A DNA stretch of 64,000 bases from the NCBI GenBank assembly GCA_023053545.1, contig JAKZAN010000002.1, forward strand, positions 5,192,375 to 5,256,374. Reading direction: 5' to 3'. The position numbers and the translations under genes are program-made. Positions within the stretch are counted from its first letter, which is position 1, and every line of letters begins with the position of its first letter. Origin of the DNA: Lepidurus packardi. Taxonomy: Eukaryota; Arthropoda; Branchiopoda; Notostraca; Triopsidae. Of the stretch, positions 46,090-57,980 are shown piece after piece. The notes under the pieces were generated by a model, which saw only the letters and a program-made list of their open reading frames with translations, searched no databases and was not told the origin of the DNA.

Positions 46090-49000
46090 ATGGATAATCT
46101 GCTGAAATCCCAGGCTGCCAGCAAATCCCCGAAATCGTTATGGCGTCCTATTGCGTTGGATAAACCTGCGGCTCCGGACGAGGCGTTAGATCAGGACACG
46201 GAAGATGAGGATTCAAATACGACCAGTCGGAGTGAATCGTCGTCCAGTAAGAAACTGGCGCATTCCAGCGACTTCTCAGTCAGTGCATTACTTGGGGAAG
46301 CCAGTTCCAACCCGAAGCAATCTTTGCTGTTGAGACGAACAGAAACGGAGAGTGAAGGGGGTTTGCCGAGTACCTTCTTGTCAAGTCGAGTGCCGTTCAT
46401 GTTCAGTGCGACCCTTTCCAAAGAACTCACCAACAACACAGAACCCACCGCAGCAGAATCAGGACCAGCACCCGAGCCGCATTCCATGTTACAAGAAATG
46501 AACTTATTCTCCCGACGTTTGGCTTACCTAAACTACGGTTTCCAGGCGCTGCGTCAAGATTTGCATCCTCTCCCTTGGAACAAACCTGATGAAATACCCC
46601 ATTGGCTCCATCGCCACTTTCTGGCGTCGACGGGATCAGCAGCGCCTGCTGTGGCGGCTAATTTCGCGTACAACAACCATCACGAGACCCACTTGTCGCC
46701 AGCCACTCCCGTGAGTTCGGCATCGGATTATTATCGGCAAATCACGTCCCTTAATGATGTGTTTTCGTGCATCAAGTGCGAGAAAATGTTTTCGACGCCA
46801 CATGGATTGGAAGTCCATGCTCGACGCTCGCATAACGGCAAACGACCTTTTGCTTGCGACGTCTGTAACAAAACGTTCGGCCATGAAGTCAGTTTGAGTC
46901 AACACAGGTAAGAAGAAAAGAAAAAAAAAGATCTGAAAAATCAATTTTTTCACACTTTCATTTTTTTCTTATTTTTATATTTAAACGAAATAAGGAATTC
47001 GGTGTTCCACATGTGGTTCAATTTAGATTTGGTTTAGTTTGTTTTTTATTTAATTTTTCCTTTATACGCAAGATAATCGAAGTAGTTTAAAAGGGCAGAG
47101 CTCTTTCCATTATATCTTTGTTGAAAATGTCAGTGTCTGGGTCAGCCTCACACAAGACTTACGCAGGAATGTTACAATGCGACCCGGAACTTAATGAGGG
47201 GAGACTGTAGTAAATCCGATACGATCAGAGGAAACGGTTAACATATTCAGATTATCTGCAGGTGCAATGAACGGAGCACAGCTGGATCGGTGTGTTGTGT
47301 TTAATAGCTTTTTTAAGCATATGAATTTAGCAAATCATTTATTTCTTACCATATATTTATGACTACCGCTTATTTATTTATCTTTGTATCGTGGCTATTG
47401 TTCCACATAATGACTAATGTGAGGGGTGGCACTTTTGCTTTTGTTCCCCAACATCACCGATAGGTCGGTCCACAACAATGAAAAGGTTTTCGACTGCAAG
47501 CAGTGCGGCAAATGTTTCAAACGTTCGTCTACCTTGTCGACCCACTTGCTAATCCATTCAGATACCAGGCCGTACCCGTGCCAGTATTGCGGGAAGCGGT
47601 TTCACCAAAAGTCGGATATGAAGAAGCACACCTACATCCATACTGGTAAGTGTAAGCAAACTTTTGCGTGGTAATAACAGGGCGTCCCCATAAGGAAGAC
47701 TCGACCAAAGGAATACGGTGTACCCGGCTTAAGGACTACGAAACCATAACCTAACCTAACATAACCGAGTTGTAACCAAACCTAACCTAACTTAACCTAG
47801 TCCAAACCTGACCTAACCTAGTCCTAACCTAGTCCTAACCTAAACTAACCTACTCGTGCCCTAACCTAAGCGAGTCCTAACCTTATCTAACCTAACCTAT
47901 CCTAACTTAACCTAGTCCAAATCTGACCTAACCAAGTCCTAACCGAACCTAGTCCTAACCTAACCTAAGTTAACCTAGTCCAACCCTGACCTAACCTAGT
48001 CCTAACCCAAACTAACCTACCTGTGTCCTAACTTAACTTAACCGAGTTCTAACCTAACCTAGTCCTAACCTAACCTAGTCCTTAAGTTAGGGTTTGTATA
48101 GTCCTTAAGGCGAGTCCTCCTTGTGTCGCATTGCCGAATATAACACTATTTCCCTTGACCGAAGGCGTTCGGCAAAGTCTAGTGTGTGGTTTGTGTGTTT
48201 GTGTTTGTATTATAGCTTACATACATCCACCACCCCCAGCTTGTAGTCTGTAACCACGTTGTAAGGCAAACGTGCGGGTTAGGGTAGGGAAGAAGAAGAA
48301 CCACCTTAAATCCATTATAAGTTATCCTTTAGTATTACATGTGTGCAGGGGGTTGTCATAAGCTATTACCTAGTCAAGAGGTCCGATGGGGGAAGGTAAG
48401 GCGAGTGTCTCAGGAGACGTTATGTTTCGTCTGACTGTATAGGGCCAAATATTTTCCCGGGCTGTGACCGTAATTCAAGCAGAGTGCACTTGACAGTGCA
48501 GGAGCGGCGATGGAATCACAACAAGCCACAAGCACCCACCGCGCTAAAGCTGTCAAGCTGAGAGAGAAGCTGAGAGAGACAAGCCAAGCACCAAGAGTGA
48601 GAGTGAAGCAAACGGAAGGATGCTGCAGTTATATAGTAAGGACAAACAAGAACCCCCACCAGAAAGAAAGAAAGAAAATAGCGAACGAGATTACGATGAA
48701 GCTGGCAACGAGCAAAAGTCAAATCTGAAGTCTACTATGCTTGTCTTTTGTTATTGAAAAGGAGTGGTTGCTCCTTTTTTTTATTAAATTTGATTTCTCA
48801 AGTTATGGAGGGAACTTGTAAAGAAGAGCTTTTCAATCTAATTGAATTAGAAAAGAGTCAAGGCGTCGATGCAAGGAACCTGTATTCGTGTATACATAAA
48901 AGGTGAAATTAATTGAGTTAAAAGGGTACTCTTTTCCTTATGAGAGTGAAGTATAGTTCATGTATTATTATGTTCATTCCTATGGCACTTTGTTGCAACA

Positions 49001-49465
49001 CGGGGTACGTTTTTTCTTTTTACGACTTGATTGATTTCAAGTGCTGCTTGTTTGTATTTCGCAGGTGAAAAGCCTCATAAATGCGGTGTGTGTGGCAAAG
49101 CCTTTAGCCAGTCGTCCAATCTGATTACGCATTCCAGAAAACATACGGGGTACAAGCCCTTTTCCTGCGATACGTGCGGCCGGGCCTTTCAACGCAAAGT
49201 AGATCTCCGAAGACACCGGGAAAGTCAACACGGCGAACTCTTCCAGAACCCTAATGACAGCAATTACACGATGAACCCTTACCCGCTGCAAGAACACGGA
49301 AATCTGCCCGGACCGTCGATGCGGACCTCTAATCCCAGTTCCCCGGAATTCTCGGCCAACTCCAACTCCTTTATGAGACCCTACTTCCTAGGCCGTAGCT
49401 TTCAACCGTTAGTCCAAACCATGCTTCCTAAAATGTCCAACTCGTTAATTTATCCCCAAGTATAA
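46090..49465 (+). CDS. Gfi1/Senseless-type six-zinc-finger repressor (plus-strand paralogue)
   Basis: Three coding exons: 46090-46907, 47464-47645 and 49065-49465, 466 residues from the ATG at 46090. Six C2H2 fingers: finger 1 (CIKC...H, residues about 227-248), finger 2 (CDVCNKTF, from 256), then four fingers with the same Gfi1/Senseless signature as the minus-strand gene ([58 protein letters not shown]). It also has FSVSALLGE near residues 62-70 and a Ser/acidic patch near 36-60. The intron after THTG-type finger 4 falls in the same codon and phase as in the paralogue; the intron before finger 3 does not. No SNAG-like start is visible, but the start is uncertain: the frame is open back to about 46060, so a short upstream exon could supply another N terminus. 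Role inferred as for the paralogue: a nuclear DNA-binding developmental regulator. Confidence 0.88.
47745..48095. repeat. Degenerate TTAGG-type array in intron
   Basis: About 350 bp built from cctaa/ctaac words (TTAGG on the other strand), mixed with variants such as cctagtcctaa and cctagtccaaa. A longer unit, taacctagtccaaa-ctgacctaacc, recurs near 47793, 47907 and 47970. It lies in the last intron of the plus-strand Gfi1/Senseless-type gene, so it is interstitial and not a chromosome end. Confidence 0.85.
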
Positions 49466-52400
49466 ACAAACAAACATGTTGTCAACCTTTGAATTTCCCA
49501 AGTTTATTTTTGTTTTGGGTTTGTTTATTGACAGTTTTTCTTGTTTTTCACCTTGATTTGGGTGTTATGGGTGTTTCCCTTTGCTTTGACTGTTTTTACC
49601 ATTCCTTAGCCGGTTGTGATGGTTTGTTCGCTTCAATCAAGACAAAGAACCGTGCGCTGCCCTGCTATTTTGAGAATGTCTCATTTAATGCCTGGTGCTT
49701 TTTTTTTTGGCGTCTACACCCTAATAGTCATGTGTGTCTGTAATGCACCCAGTGATGGCAGGCAAATGATGGGGGAAATTACATGGCTGAGGGCCCAAGT
49801 CTGTCCACGTGTTGCATTATTTATTAGACAACTGCCTCACATGCTCACAATCTAAAGGTCCGTCTGTTTCTCCAGGGAAGAAAGAGGGGAGGCTTCTTCC
49901 CTTTCTTCGTGACTAATACGACGATAACGTGAGTGATTGATCTTGACTTTAAAAGATAACTGTCCCAGTCCATTTAGTCCAACTTCTTCCCAACGCTCAT
50001 TCTGCCCAACGGCTTTTTTTTCAAATTCAAACTTCGCGCCGAACGGAACGTGGGCCAAAGATCTCGGCCAAATAAGAAATTCACGGTTCAAGCTTTAGTT
50101 TATTTTTATTGTTGTTTATTTTGTGGTGTGTGCTTTTCTACCAAGTTTTAGATCTAACTTTACTCGATTGACAGGTTATAAAAGCATAATTGGTATTCCT
50201 ATTAGTTTACGCAAATTTATTCATGTGTTGGTCAGGGCTCAAAACACGCCAAGGGCCAGGTTTAAGTTCCAAATTCATTAATTCATTCATTCATGCATGT
50301 AAGAAAAAGGCTAGATTTAGAAATTACTTTCTTTTTAACACTGGTTTGAACGTCTTTTAGGCTGAATGGGTGATTTGCCCATGCAGGCTCTGGTTTGGGT
50401 TTTCTCACGTAAAAAGGCGTCTTTTTGCCGACGACAGATAGATAGGACAATCGTTGTAAATATTTAATGACGCCATCCCAAGTCTCATTCAAAGCAAAGT
50501 ATAGCATTTAGGCTCTCCCCCGAACCGTCCAATTCCCACAACTATTACACTACTGAGCCCCCCAAACTCTTGTTTTTTCCCCAATTTCTTCCATTTAGAT
50601 TTAGAGGACCACAGTCTCCCTGCCTGCCAGTACCTGCCAGTCAGCAAGTCCCTCTAATTCCCTTCCGGGCTATTATGAATGCATAGAGTCCACTGCGAAG
50701 AAGAATCAGTGAGACACAAAGTGGCTTATTGTTGATACACCGAGTCTTCCTGGAGTCTGTCCGAACAACTGGAACAGTAAGAAGCAAAAAGCAATCTCTT
50801 CTTGGCCGGGCTCTAAGCTGATTTGTTCCTCGGATGTGTAGTTCTAGGACTTTGGACATGGGACAGGTCAGCTTTTCCGCTCTGTAGTTTTTGGTAACGG
50901 GATAAACGAAAGCTAAAGATTAGTTCTTCCGTGCTGACGGCCCAGAAGTATTGCCTGGTTTTAAGGATGACGTGAAGTACTAGCCGGCTTAGGATTGCTT
51001 TGGAATCACAGAAGCCCAAGACACAAAACACTGCAACCATGTAAGAAAAGCCTTCATAGCCAGCAATCTCTTAGACTTGGTTCTTTTTCTCCAGTTTATA
51101 TCGCCCCAGCTCCTGGAAATCTCAATCCTAAGGAAAAACCTGTGTGTGTGTCTGTTGTGAGTACGGGCCTTCATGAAAATTCCCCAGAGAGGCTCCATTT
51201 TCCATGGCTCTCCTGCCTTACGTTCTTTTCGCTCTTTGCTTCCCTCTTAAGTTATCATTATCACTGTTGGAAAAAGAGGAACGAGACTGGCGTGCGTGTG
51301 TCTCTGTTCTCTCTCTTTCTGTGGCAGCTTCTTTGTGGTAGAGTGGAAATGTGCTATTGTTGCGTTACATGCTTAGCACAGGCGGCCCCCCAGCAACATC
51401 AGGGCGCTAAGGAAAATCTCGTAAGCGGGTCCCACTTTAGGCCCGGGGCTAGCAAGCAGCAATCCAATTAGTGTCTGCGGTTACTGGCTGCCTCTTAGCT
51501 GATGTTTGGGCTTGCCAGCCAGCTTTCTAAAGTTTTAGCTCTTTACCCTTGCGATTTTTATGCCTTGCCCCCAAAATCTGCTACTGTTTTTGATTAGATT
51601 TTTCCTTTCTCTTTGTTGGACCAGCCCACTGCGTTACAGTGTACAAAGGATCATCAGCTGATCAGCTTTACATTGTTTCATTTTCGGTTTTGTATATTGC
51701 AAATTAGCCGTAATGCAAATTAGCCGTAATACTAAAAGTCTTACTAGTAGATAGTACTGCTACATTTCCTAGTAGGTACCACATTGTTACATATTGGCAG
51801 ACCCAGTTCCTGCAACTAATGAAACTTGGCAAGGAAAGTACACAAAGATACTGCGAGGAAAGTTTTATTTTTTAAATTTTTTAGTACGCTTTGTATTATT
51901 AGGCCTCTTACCGTTGTTTGTTTCTTCATAGAAAGGGTTGGGTATAAAAAATTAAAGCTTGAGGAATACTAAGGACCGCCTAAGTTGGGTTTCATTGTGT
52001 AAGTTGGGTTTCAGTTGTATTTGGGTATAAAGAGTGATGGAGTTAAAGGAGAAGCTCAGGGTTCTATTTGTAATAAAAATGATATAAAGTAATATAACTC
52101 GACCTCTGTTTTGTATTGTACAATTACCTTTTTTGTCGTAATTTAAAATCTCTTTATTAACATAAACGGTACCCAGGTACCAGCATTAGAGTTACACATT
52201 CTACCGTACTTTTACATCATTCTAAAATATTTTTTACGTAATATTACGCGGTGTAATAGTGTGGGTAATCTTTTGTGTATACTTTCTAGATAGTTCCAGA
52301 CTCGTTGTACCGTACCTTATTCCATACCAAGTTATGTCTAGGTTGAGCAAGCCGTAGTACTGAGAAAAAGAAGATCTGTGCTATTGATTGTTGGCAAATT

Positions 52401-52744
52401 ACTCATATTGACTTATATAAAGCGTAGGACTGGACTGTTGTGAGGTAAGGTCCCTTTGCAAGCTGCTGTCCATTCTCCCGTTATCGCCTTTGATTGAATC
52501 AGCACCATGGACCGACACCTGATTCCGCGTACCGTTTCCCTATGGACCCTATCCCAGTAACTCCCGGAGCATCATTCCCTGCCAAAACCAACCCAGCATA
52601 GCAACCAAGGTCTTATATAAGAGCAACCCCCCCCCCTCTTCTTCCTCGAATACTTTTCGATTACCAATCCTGTCCACTTTTTGGTCGTTACTGTCGTGCT
52701 CTTAACTCGATTACCGTAAAGCTCAGCTCTGTTTAGCTCGCCTT

Positions 52745-52865
52745 TTCACTGTTGCCCCATACGCTCTATGTACGGTATGCCCAGTACGCTTTTTCATTGT
52801 TGCCTAATACGGTTTTGCACTAGACGGTACTACCCAATACGCTTTTTTTCATTGTTGGCGAAGAC
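52745..52865. repeat. Short tandem words related to a dispersed repeat
   Basis: The word tacgctttttcattgttgcc and variants occur three to four times in about 120 bp (near 52745, 52786, 52835). Related words occur on the other strand at 55520-55635 (ccccaaca-tgaaat) and on this strand near 18050-18085 and 22158. Confidence 0.6.
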
Positions 52866-53192
52866 GCTTCCGTACAAAACTATACTCCCGAAAGTGGGGT
52901 GGGTGTTATTAAGTCTATGGTACAGTACGTTGGCTAAAAGCGGACACTGATTCATTCATTAGCGAGTCCTGTGCCTATTACAAATGAGATTCTGTATGGA
53001 AAAGCAGGGGGGGACAAGGGGAATATATATACTTGGAAAGATGTTATTAGCAGTTCTCATTCTTGACGGCCCATGGACAGGCTCGGTGGAAAAGGAAGGG
53101 TGATCAGTATTAAGAGGATGGCGAAGGGCAGCACAGCAAATCCCATCCGTGTCGTGAAGATTGTCTCTCTGGTATGTGTAATCATGCTGCTA

Positions 53193-53208
53193 GGGGGGGG
53201 GGGGGGGG
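53193..53208. repeat. Poly-G tract (16)
   Basis: A pure run of 16 G residues. It is a potential quadruplex-forming sequence. Confidence 0.95.
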
Positions 53209-53379
53209 CAAAGCGAGGGTGTAAATTGGTGTAAGGTTCAGGCGCTGGGGTCATTTGTCCAGCCAGCGCAGACTGGGGTTGAAAGTCGTGTTCATTGTAA
53301 GGCTAAATGGCAGGTCGTTTTTCCGCTTTTTTTCCCTTCTTTTTCTTCTTACTTTCTATATAATTCTGTCCGGGCCTGA

Positions 53380-53400
53380 GGGGGGGGGGGGGGGGGGGGG
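53380..53400. repeat. Poly-G tract (21)
   Basis: A pure run of 21 G residues, the longest homopolymer of G or C in the window; only about 170 bp from the 16-G run and on the same strand. Confidence 0.95.
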
Positions 53401-54389
53401 TTTGAGGGATTCTCCCACCTTTTGTGCAAGCAAAGGAGCATCTAATGGCAGATTCCGCCAGGCCCAGATTGATATGAGAACGTGAGAAGATTAGCCAACA
53501 ACCACAGCGTGCGGACGGTGAGAAGACCCCACTCTTCCTTAAGATTGCAGGAGCCCGAGTTTCCGTATAGGCCCGAAATAAGAAGACAAATGATTCCGAG
53601 GGATTGGCTCCGGTGGATCGAGAATCGGCTTGGCTAGGCTTGAGGGGTATAAAGATTGGTGAGGGAAGGATTTTGATGCCCTTTTATCGTGTTAAAAGTG
53701 TGTATATCGCTCTCGTTCTATAGCCCAATTTCTTTATTATTATTTTTCGGTGGGGAGGGTTAGATGTAATGTAAGGGAATGAAGCGCGAAGAAAGTTTTA
53801 GGGTTTGTTCTTACTTAGTTTGGTGCAAGAAACGGAGGAAGTTAGGGGAGGGCGAACGAGGATTTCCGTCAATCTTGCAACTCCCCATCAGCTGTGTTAG
53901 TTCTCACACGAACCTTGCCGTCAAGTTGCACTTGCTAGTGCATTTTTCACGCCTTCATTGCCCAAGCCCGCCAAAAGCACATGTTCTACACCACACCTTC
54001 TATAAACTCGCCGGACGAACCCTCTGATTCCCTCTTCTTTCTCTTCCTTCCTCCTTAATCTGGCTCTGGATTTTTTACTTGCAACCTCCACTAATTAATC
54101 CGTCACACATACTAGATTTGCGGTCTGGGGAAGCATACTGTTCATACTGTTCTTCACGTTCTAAGCGAAATATTTTGACACGTACCGAATGTACTTAGCT
54201 TACAATTAATGCAGCAGTGAAAACTACATCGTGCGCTGCAACGTTACGTAAACTACTTTCCGAGACGTTTTTTAAAGTTGGATTACTTACAATATTAATC
54301 TTGTACATCCATTTTAAATGTGGAAGTTACAATCGTAAAATGGTTAAGGAATGTATACAGGATTTTGCATTCACTTTATTACCTTAAAT

Positions 54390-54850
54390 GAGAAAATAAT
54401 GTACGCAGAAAGTATATAAGAAAATATAGAAAATATATAGAAATTTATATATATAGAAATTTATAAATATAGAAAATTTATATATATAGAAAATATATAG
54501 AAATTTAAAAATTACAGTTAAGGGAAAGGAAATTGCAACTAGAAGTTTGGACATTAGAGTTGAAAGTTAGGAAATTAGAGTTAGAATAATTTAGATAATT
54601 TGCCATTGCCAATTGTAAACAAGAAACTGTTCACGTAAAAAGTTACATTTAGAAATTTAGAATATTACAGTCAAAAGTCAGGAAACCGCAATTTGAAGTT
54701 AGGAAATTAGAGTTAGAAAAATAAGATTGTAACGAAGATAATCTTCAAATAGAAAACTGTAATTTAAGACTATAGAGTTAATATTTCTAGTTAAGTTTGT
54801 GACATTACTGGTTAAGTTTGCGAAATTACTACTTAAATCTGTAATCTGTT
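54390..54850. repeat. AT-rich diverged tandem repeats
   Basis: First a block of tatatagaaaatatatagaa words (54415-54500), then looser repeats of gaagttaggaaattagagtt (near 54565 and 54700) and of gttaagtttg-gaaattact (near 54795-54840). Confidence 0.65.
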
Positions 54851-57800
54851 TATGATATTACTACTTTGAAGTGTATAACTTGTCTAACTAAGTTTCTATA
54901 ACTACGTCTTGTATTCTGGATAGTTGGGAGAGCATGTGCTTAACATCTCGGCTGATCGTCTAAACATTCTTTGGAAGAACATCTAGAGGAACGAGAGGCA
55001 GGGGAAGTTCAATTACGTGATACTTATACCCTGTCTTTATGGAGATTCTCGGTAGGGCTTAGGCTTGAAGGGCTGGGAGAATTGAAAGCAAAAGAGAATT
55101 ACCAAAGCAACAGCATTTCTGCTGCTGCTGAGTTTAAGCTATACCCAAAACACGCCAAGTGTCCCCAATATTAGTTCCCTGCTGTATCCCTTCCTTGTAA
55201 GTATATACGCTGACATTTCTCTTCTCTAATTTGGTAAAGGCAAACGCGGCCTGGAACGAGTTAATTGATGGGCGCTCACAATGAACTCGACTTCAACTTT
55301 GAAAGGAAAAACCCTTGCCACCCAAAGACATTGCATTGAGGAGGAGCAGCTACACTGCTGGGAGATAGCTATCTAGCAAGAGTATTGTTTCAAAAAGTAT
55401 CTATGGAGACCCAGTTTAGCTTTTTATTAAGGTTGGCTGGCTCATTTCCATAAAAACGACTTGTGCTAGGCTTCGCAATAAGCAAAACCCCTCGTGTCTT
55501 CCGTCAACAAATTCCCCCACCAATGAAATTTAACGCGTATAGCCCCAACAAAGAAATTTCACCTATGATACCGTGTACAGTCCGACCAATGGAATGTAAC
55601 GTACTATAGCGCGTATGGCCCCAACAGTGAAATCTAAAGTATTCTAACACTTGTGTGTAGCACTTTTACCGTCGACGACGTGGGGTGGTTAGGGTTTAAA
55701 TGTTATGATTTTTAACGCTCTTCCAGGATAACCAGTATTAAGTTGGGGAAGGGGTTTGAGTTATAACGGTACTTCTCTCTATATAGGTGCCATGTTATCA
55801 TCATGGCAAGTCGTTTGAATATGGTTAAGGAGTGAAAAAGTTTCCCTGGGGTGTCGCTAGAGTCTCAACTGTCCCATCGTTACTACGAGAGGGTTGGTGG
55901 ACGCTTGGCATGTGTTCTATGTGTTCATGTGTGAGTGTGAGAGAAGAGAGCGAGAAAGGCTGAGCAGCTCCAAGACTATATCCAGCAATACATCCACCCC
56001 AGCCCAAGAGTAAAACAGTTAAAGTCTCTTTTCTTTTGCTTCTCATTGTTATGCCAATGGCTGTCACGAGATCTGCCTAACGTGTTCACGGAACAAATTG
56101 GGTTGGGTAGGGGAATTGCGCACAAAACGGCCCGGGCCCCATGAAAACGTTTAAGAGACACTTAAGAGCAAATCAGCTTAGGGACCAGCTGCACAGGTCC
56201 CTTTGCTGATTTCACAAGCAGAGCACGAGAGTTCTCTACCGCCCTACCTAGTTTGCATATGCAACGCTTTTTGCTTCCTTGCTTGGCAATATATACCATC
56301 AACACCCACCCACCCTTACCCCCCTTAACCCTCCACCCGCTCGGCTGGGAGTCATAGAGATGTGTGTAAAACACTTCCTTCTCCTTGAGACAATATAGAG
56401 AACTCCAACTCCACCAAGACCTATCGAGATGAAGCCAGTCCAGGACTTTGAAATGCGTTTTGAGCCTTCGTTTGAAAGAAAAGAAAAAGAAAGAGAGAGA
56501 AGTCTGCAGCAATCTTTTGATATATGCGAAGAAATGGGGGCTGTTTCATCCTTTTTGGTGCCTTTTTTTTGGATTGCCCAAACAAGAAGTATTAGAGCTG
56601 GGCAAAGCACAATCATTACACCTCTAGGAATATATAAAAAGAAAAAAAAGAAGAAAAGGTGTTGGCTAAAAGAAAAAAGTCTTTGCTTTTTCTTGGATTA
56701 CAAATCTTTGTCTTGGGCCTGAATAAAACAAGAGTTCCTTGTTTGCTTCCTTGAACGGGAATTGGAAACTACGGCGAGTTTTGACACTTGTCGAAATGAA
56801 GGGGAAATATAAACATAAATAAAGCAATAAAAATTTTAAAACAATCGAAATGTCGCCATTTAAGGAAATGATGCGTTTAAGACGGATTGCGTTGAGGAGG
56901 CAATACCTAAATCGAAACGGGGCAAAGTACGTTTCAGTACAGGAAGTGACGTATAGGATATGTAGCCAAGGACATTGGCGAGTATAGTCCTTTGCGTAAT
57001 TGAAAGCGACAGGAGCAAGACAATGGCTTTATTTGTTCTATTTTTTTTTTATTTTTTTAATCCGAGTGGGTTCGTTTGTATTCCCTCATTTATGGAGTGG
57101 AGCAAGAGGACGCCTGCCTACAACGACCTTTCGACCCGGGGAAGAGGAGGCTACTTACATAAAAACGTCATAATATGCAAATTAAGGGCTTAAAATGGGT
57201 CCTGATCGGGTTCTCTGAACTTCACACCCTTTTAAGGCGAAAACTCTTGGTTGATAACGGTTGATATGGTGCAAAATGCTTGTTGTACAAACAAGGTGCC
57301 AACTTGTCTTGTTGTGCAGTGAAAAGAAGGCTCCTAAGTTGCAATAACGTTAATTGCCCAAAGTATCGAAAACGGTTTCCATGGTAGCTTATCAGTAAGG
57401 GATTTTGAAAAGCTTCTCCCTCCCTTGTTATCATGGGCCAGGATGGTTGAAAAACAGTATTGTCTTATCGTTAGAGCCAACGGTGAGTTTGTTAGGAGTT
57501 TCTGTGGGGTTGTCGGGAAAGAAAGAACAAGAAGTGAGCATTTCAGAAAGCCTTTGCCTACCTGCTTGAAATCGGCAGCGTTTAATAGATTCATTCTGTA
57601 TAGCAAGGCCCTTCGCCCAGAATTCTCTGAAGCCCGAGACGAGATAGAATAAAAGAGCCCACTCAGCTTCAGTCGTCAGTCTCGACACACAAGGTTCCAC
57701 GCATTTGAACCGAGAAAAGTTCCTTAGTTGAAAAGCTGTGGCGTGCTAATCATTCCCAGCTTTGGCTCCCGAGCAGCGACACTTTTCGCCTAGTAAAACA

Positions 57801-57980
57801 ACCCGGAGAATAAATAAAATGAAAAAAAACTAGGCAATGATCCTCGCAACAAGTGGTTGGGATGCTGCGTAGTAGTGTAGTGATGGTGTACATTTCCCAG
57901 TGCCTGTTTTCAATTGTGTTTTAAATCGTGTTAAAAGAGTTAGAAGGGACGTAAAAAGGGTTGAGAGAGTCATTAAACAG

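Larger units (their letters stand above)
49466..57875. other. Intergenic stretch, no supported gene
   Basis: This is the 3' region of the plus-strand Gfi1/Senseless-type gene followed by gene-poor DNA. The largest open frame is 50995-51471 (plus, 158 codons), with no recognised domain. Other contents are two long G runs (53193-53208, 53380-53400), AT-rich diverged tandem repeats at 54390-54850, and short repeats at 52745-52865 and 55520-55635. Confidence 0.5.

Noticed and set aside
47745-48095. A chromosome end or fused telomere
   Set aside because: The array is degenerate, short and inside an intron with coding exons on both sides.
54915-54950. tRNA-like word (atagttgggagagcatgtg)
   Set aside because: It resembles a D-arm region, but no anticodon arm, T arm or acceptor stem follows.
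57900-57980. Extending the adaptor gene upstream to a GTG at 57900
   Set aside because: The frame is open back to 57876 but has no ATG before 57981; the extra peptide is Arg/Val-rich and not SAM-like.
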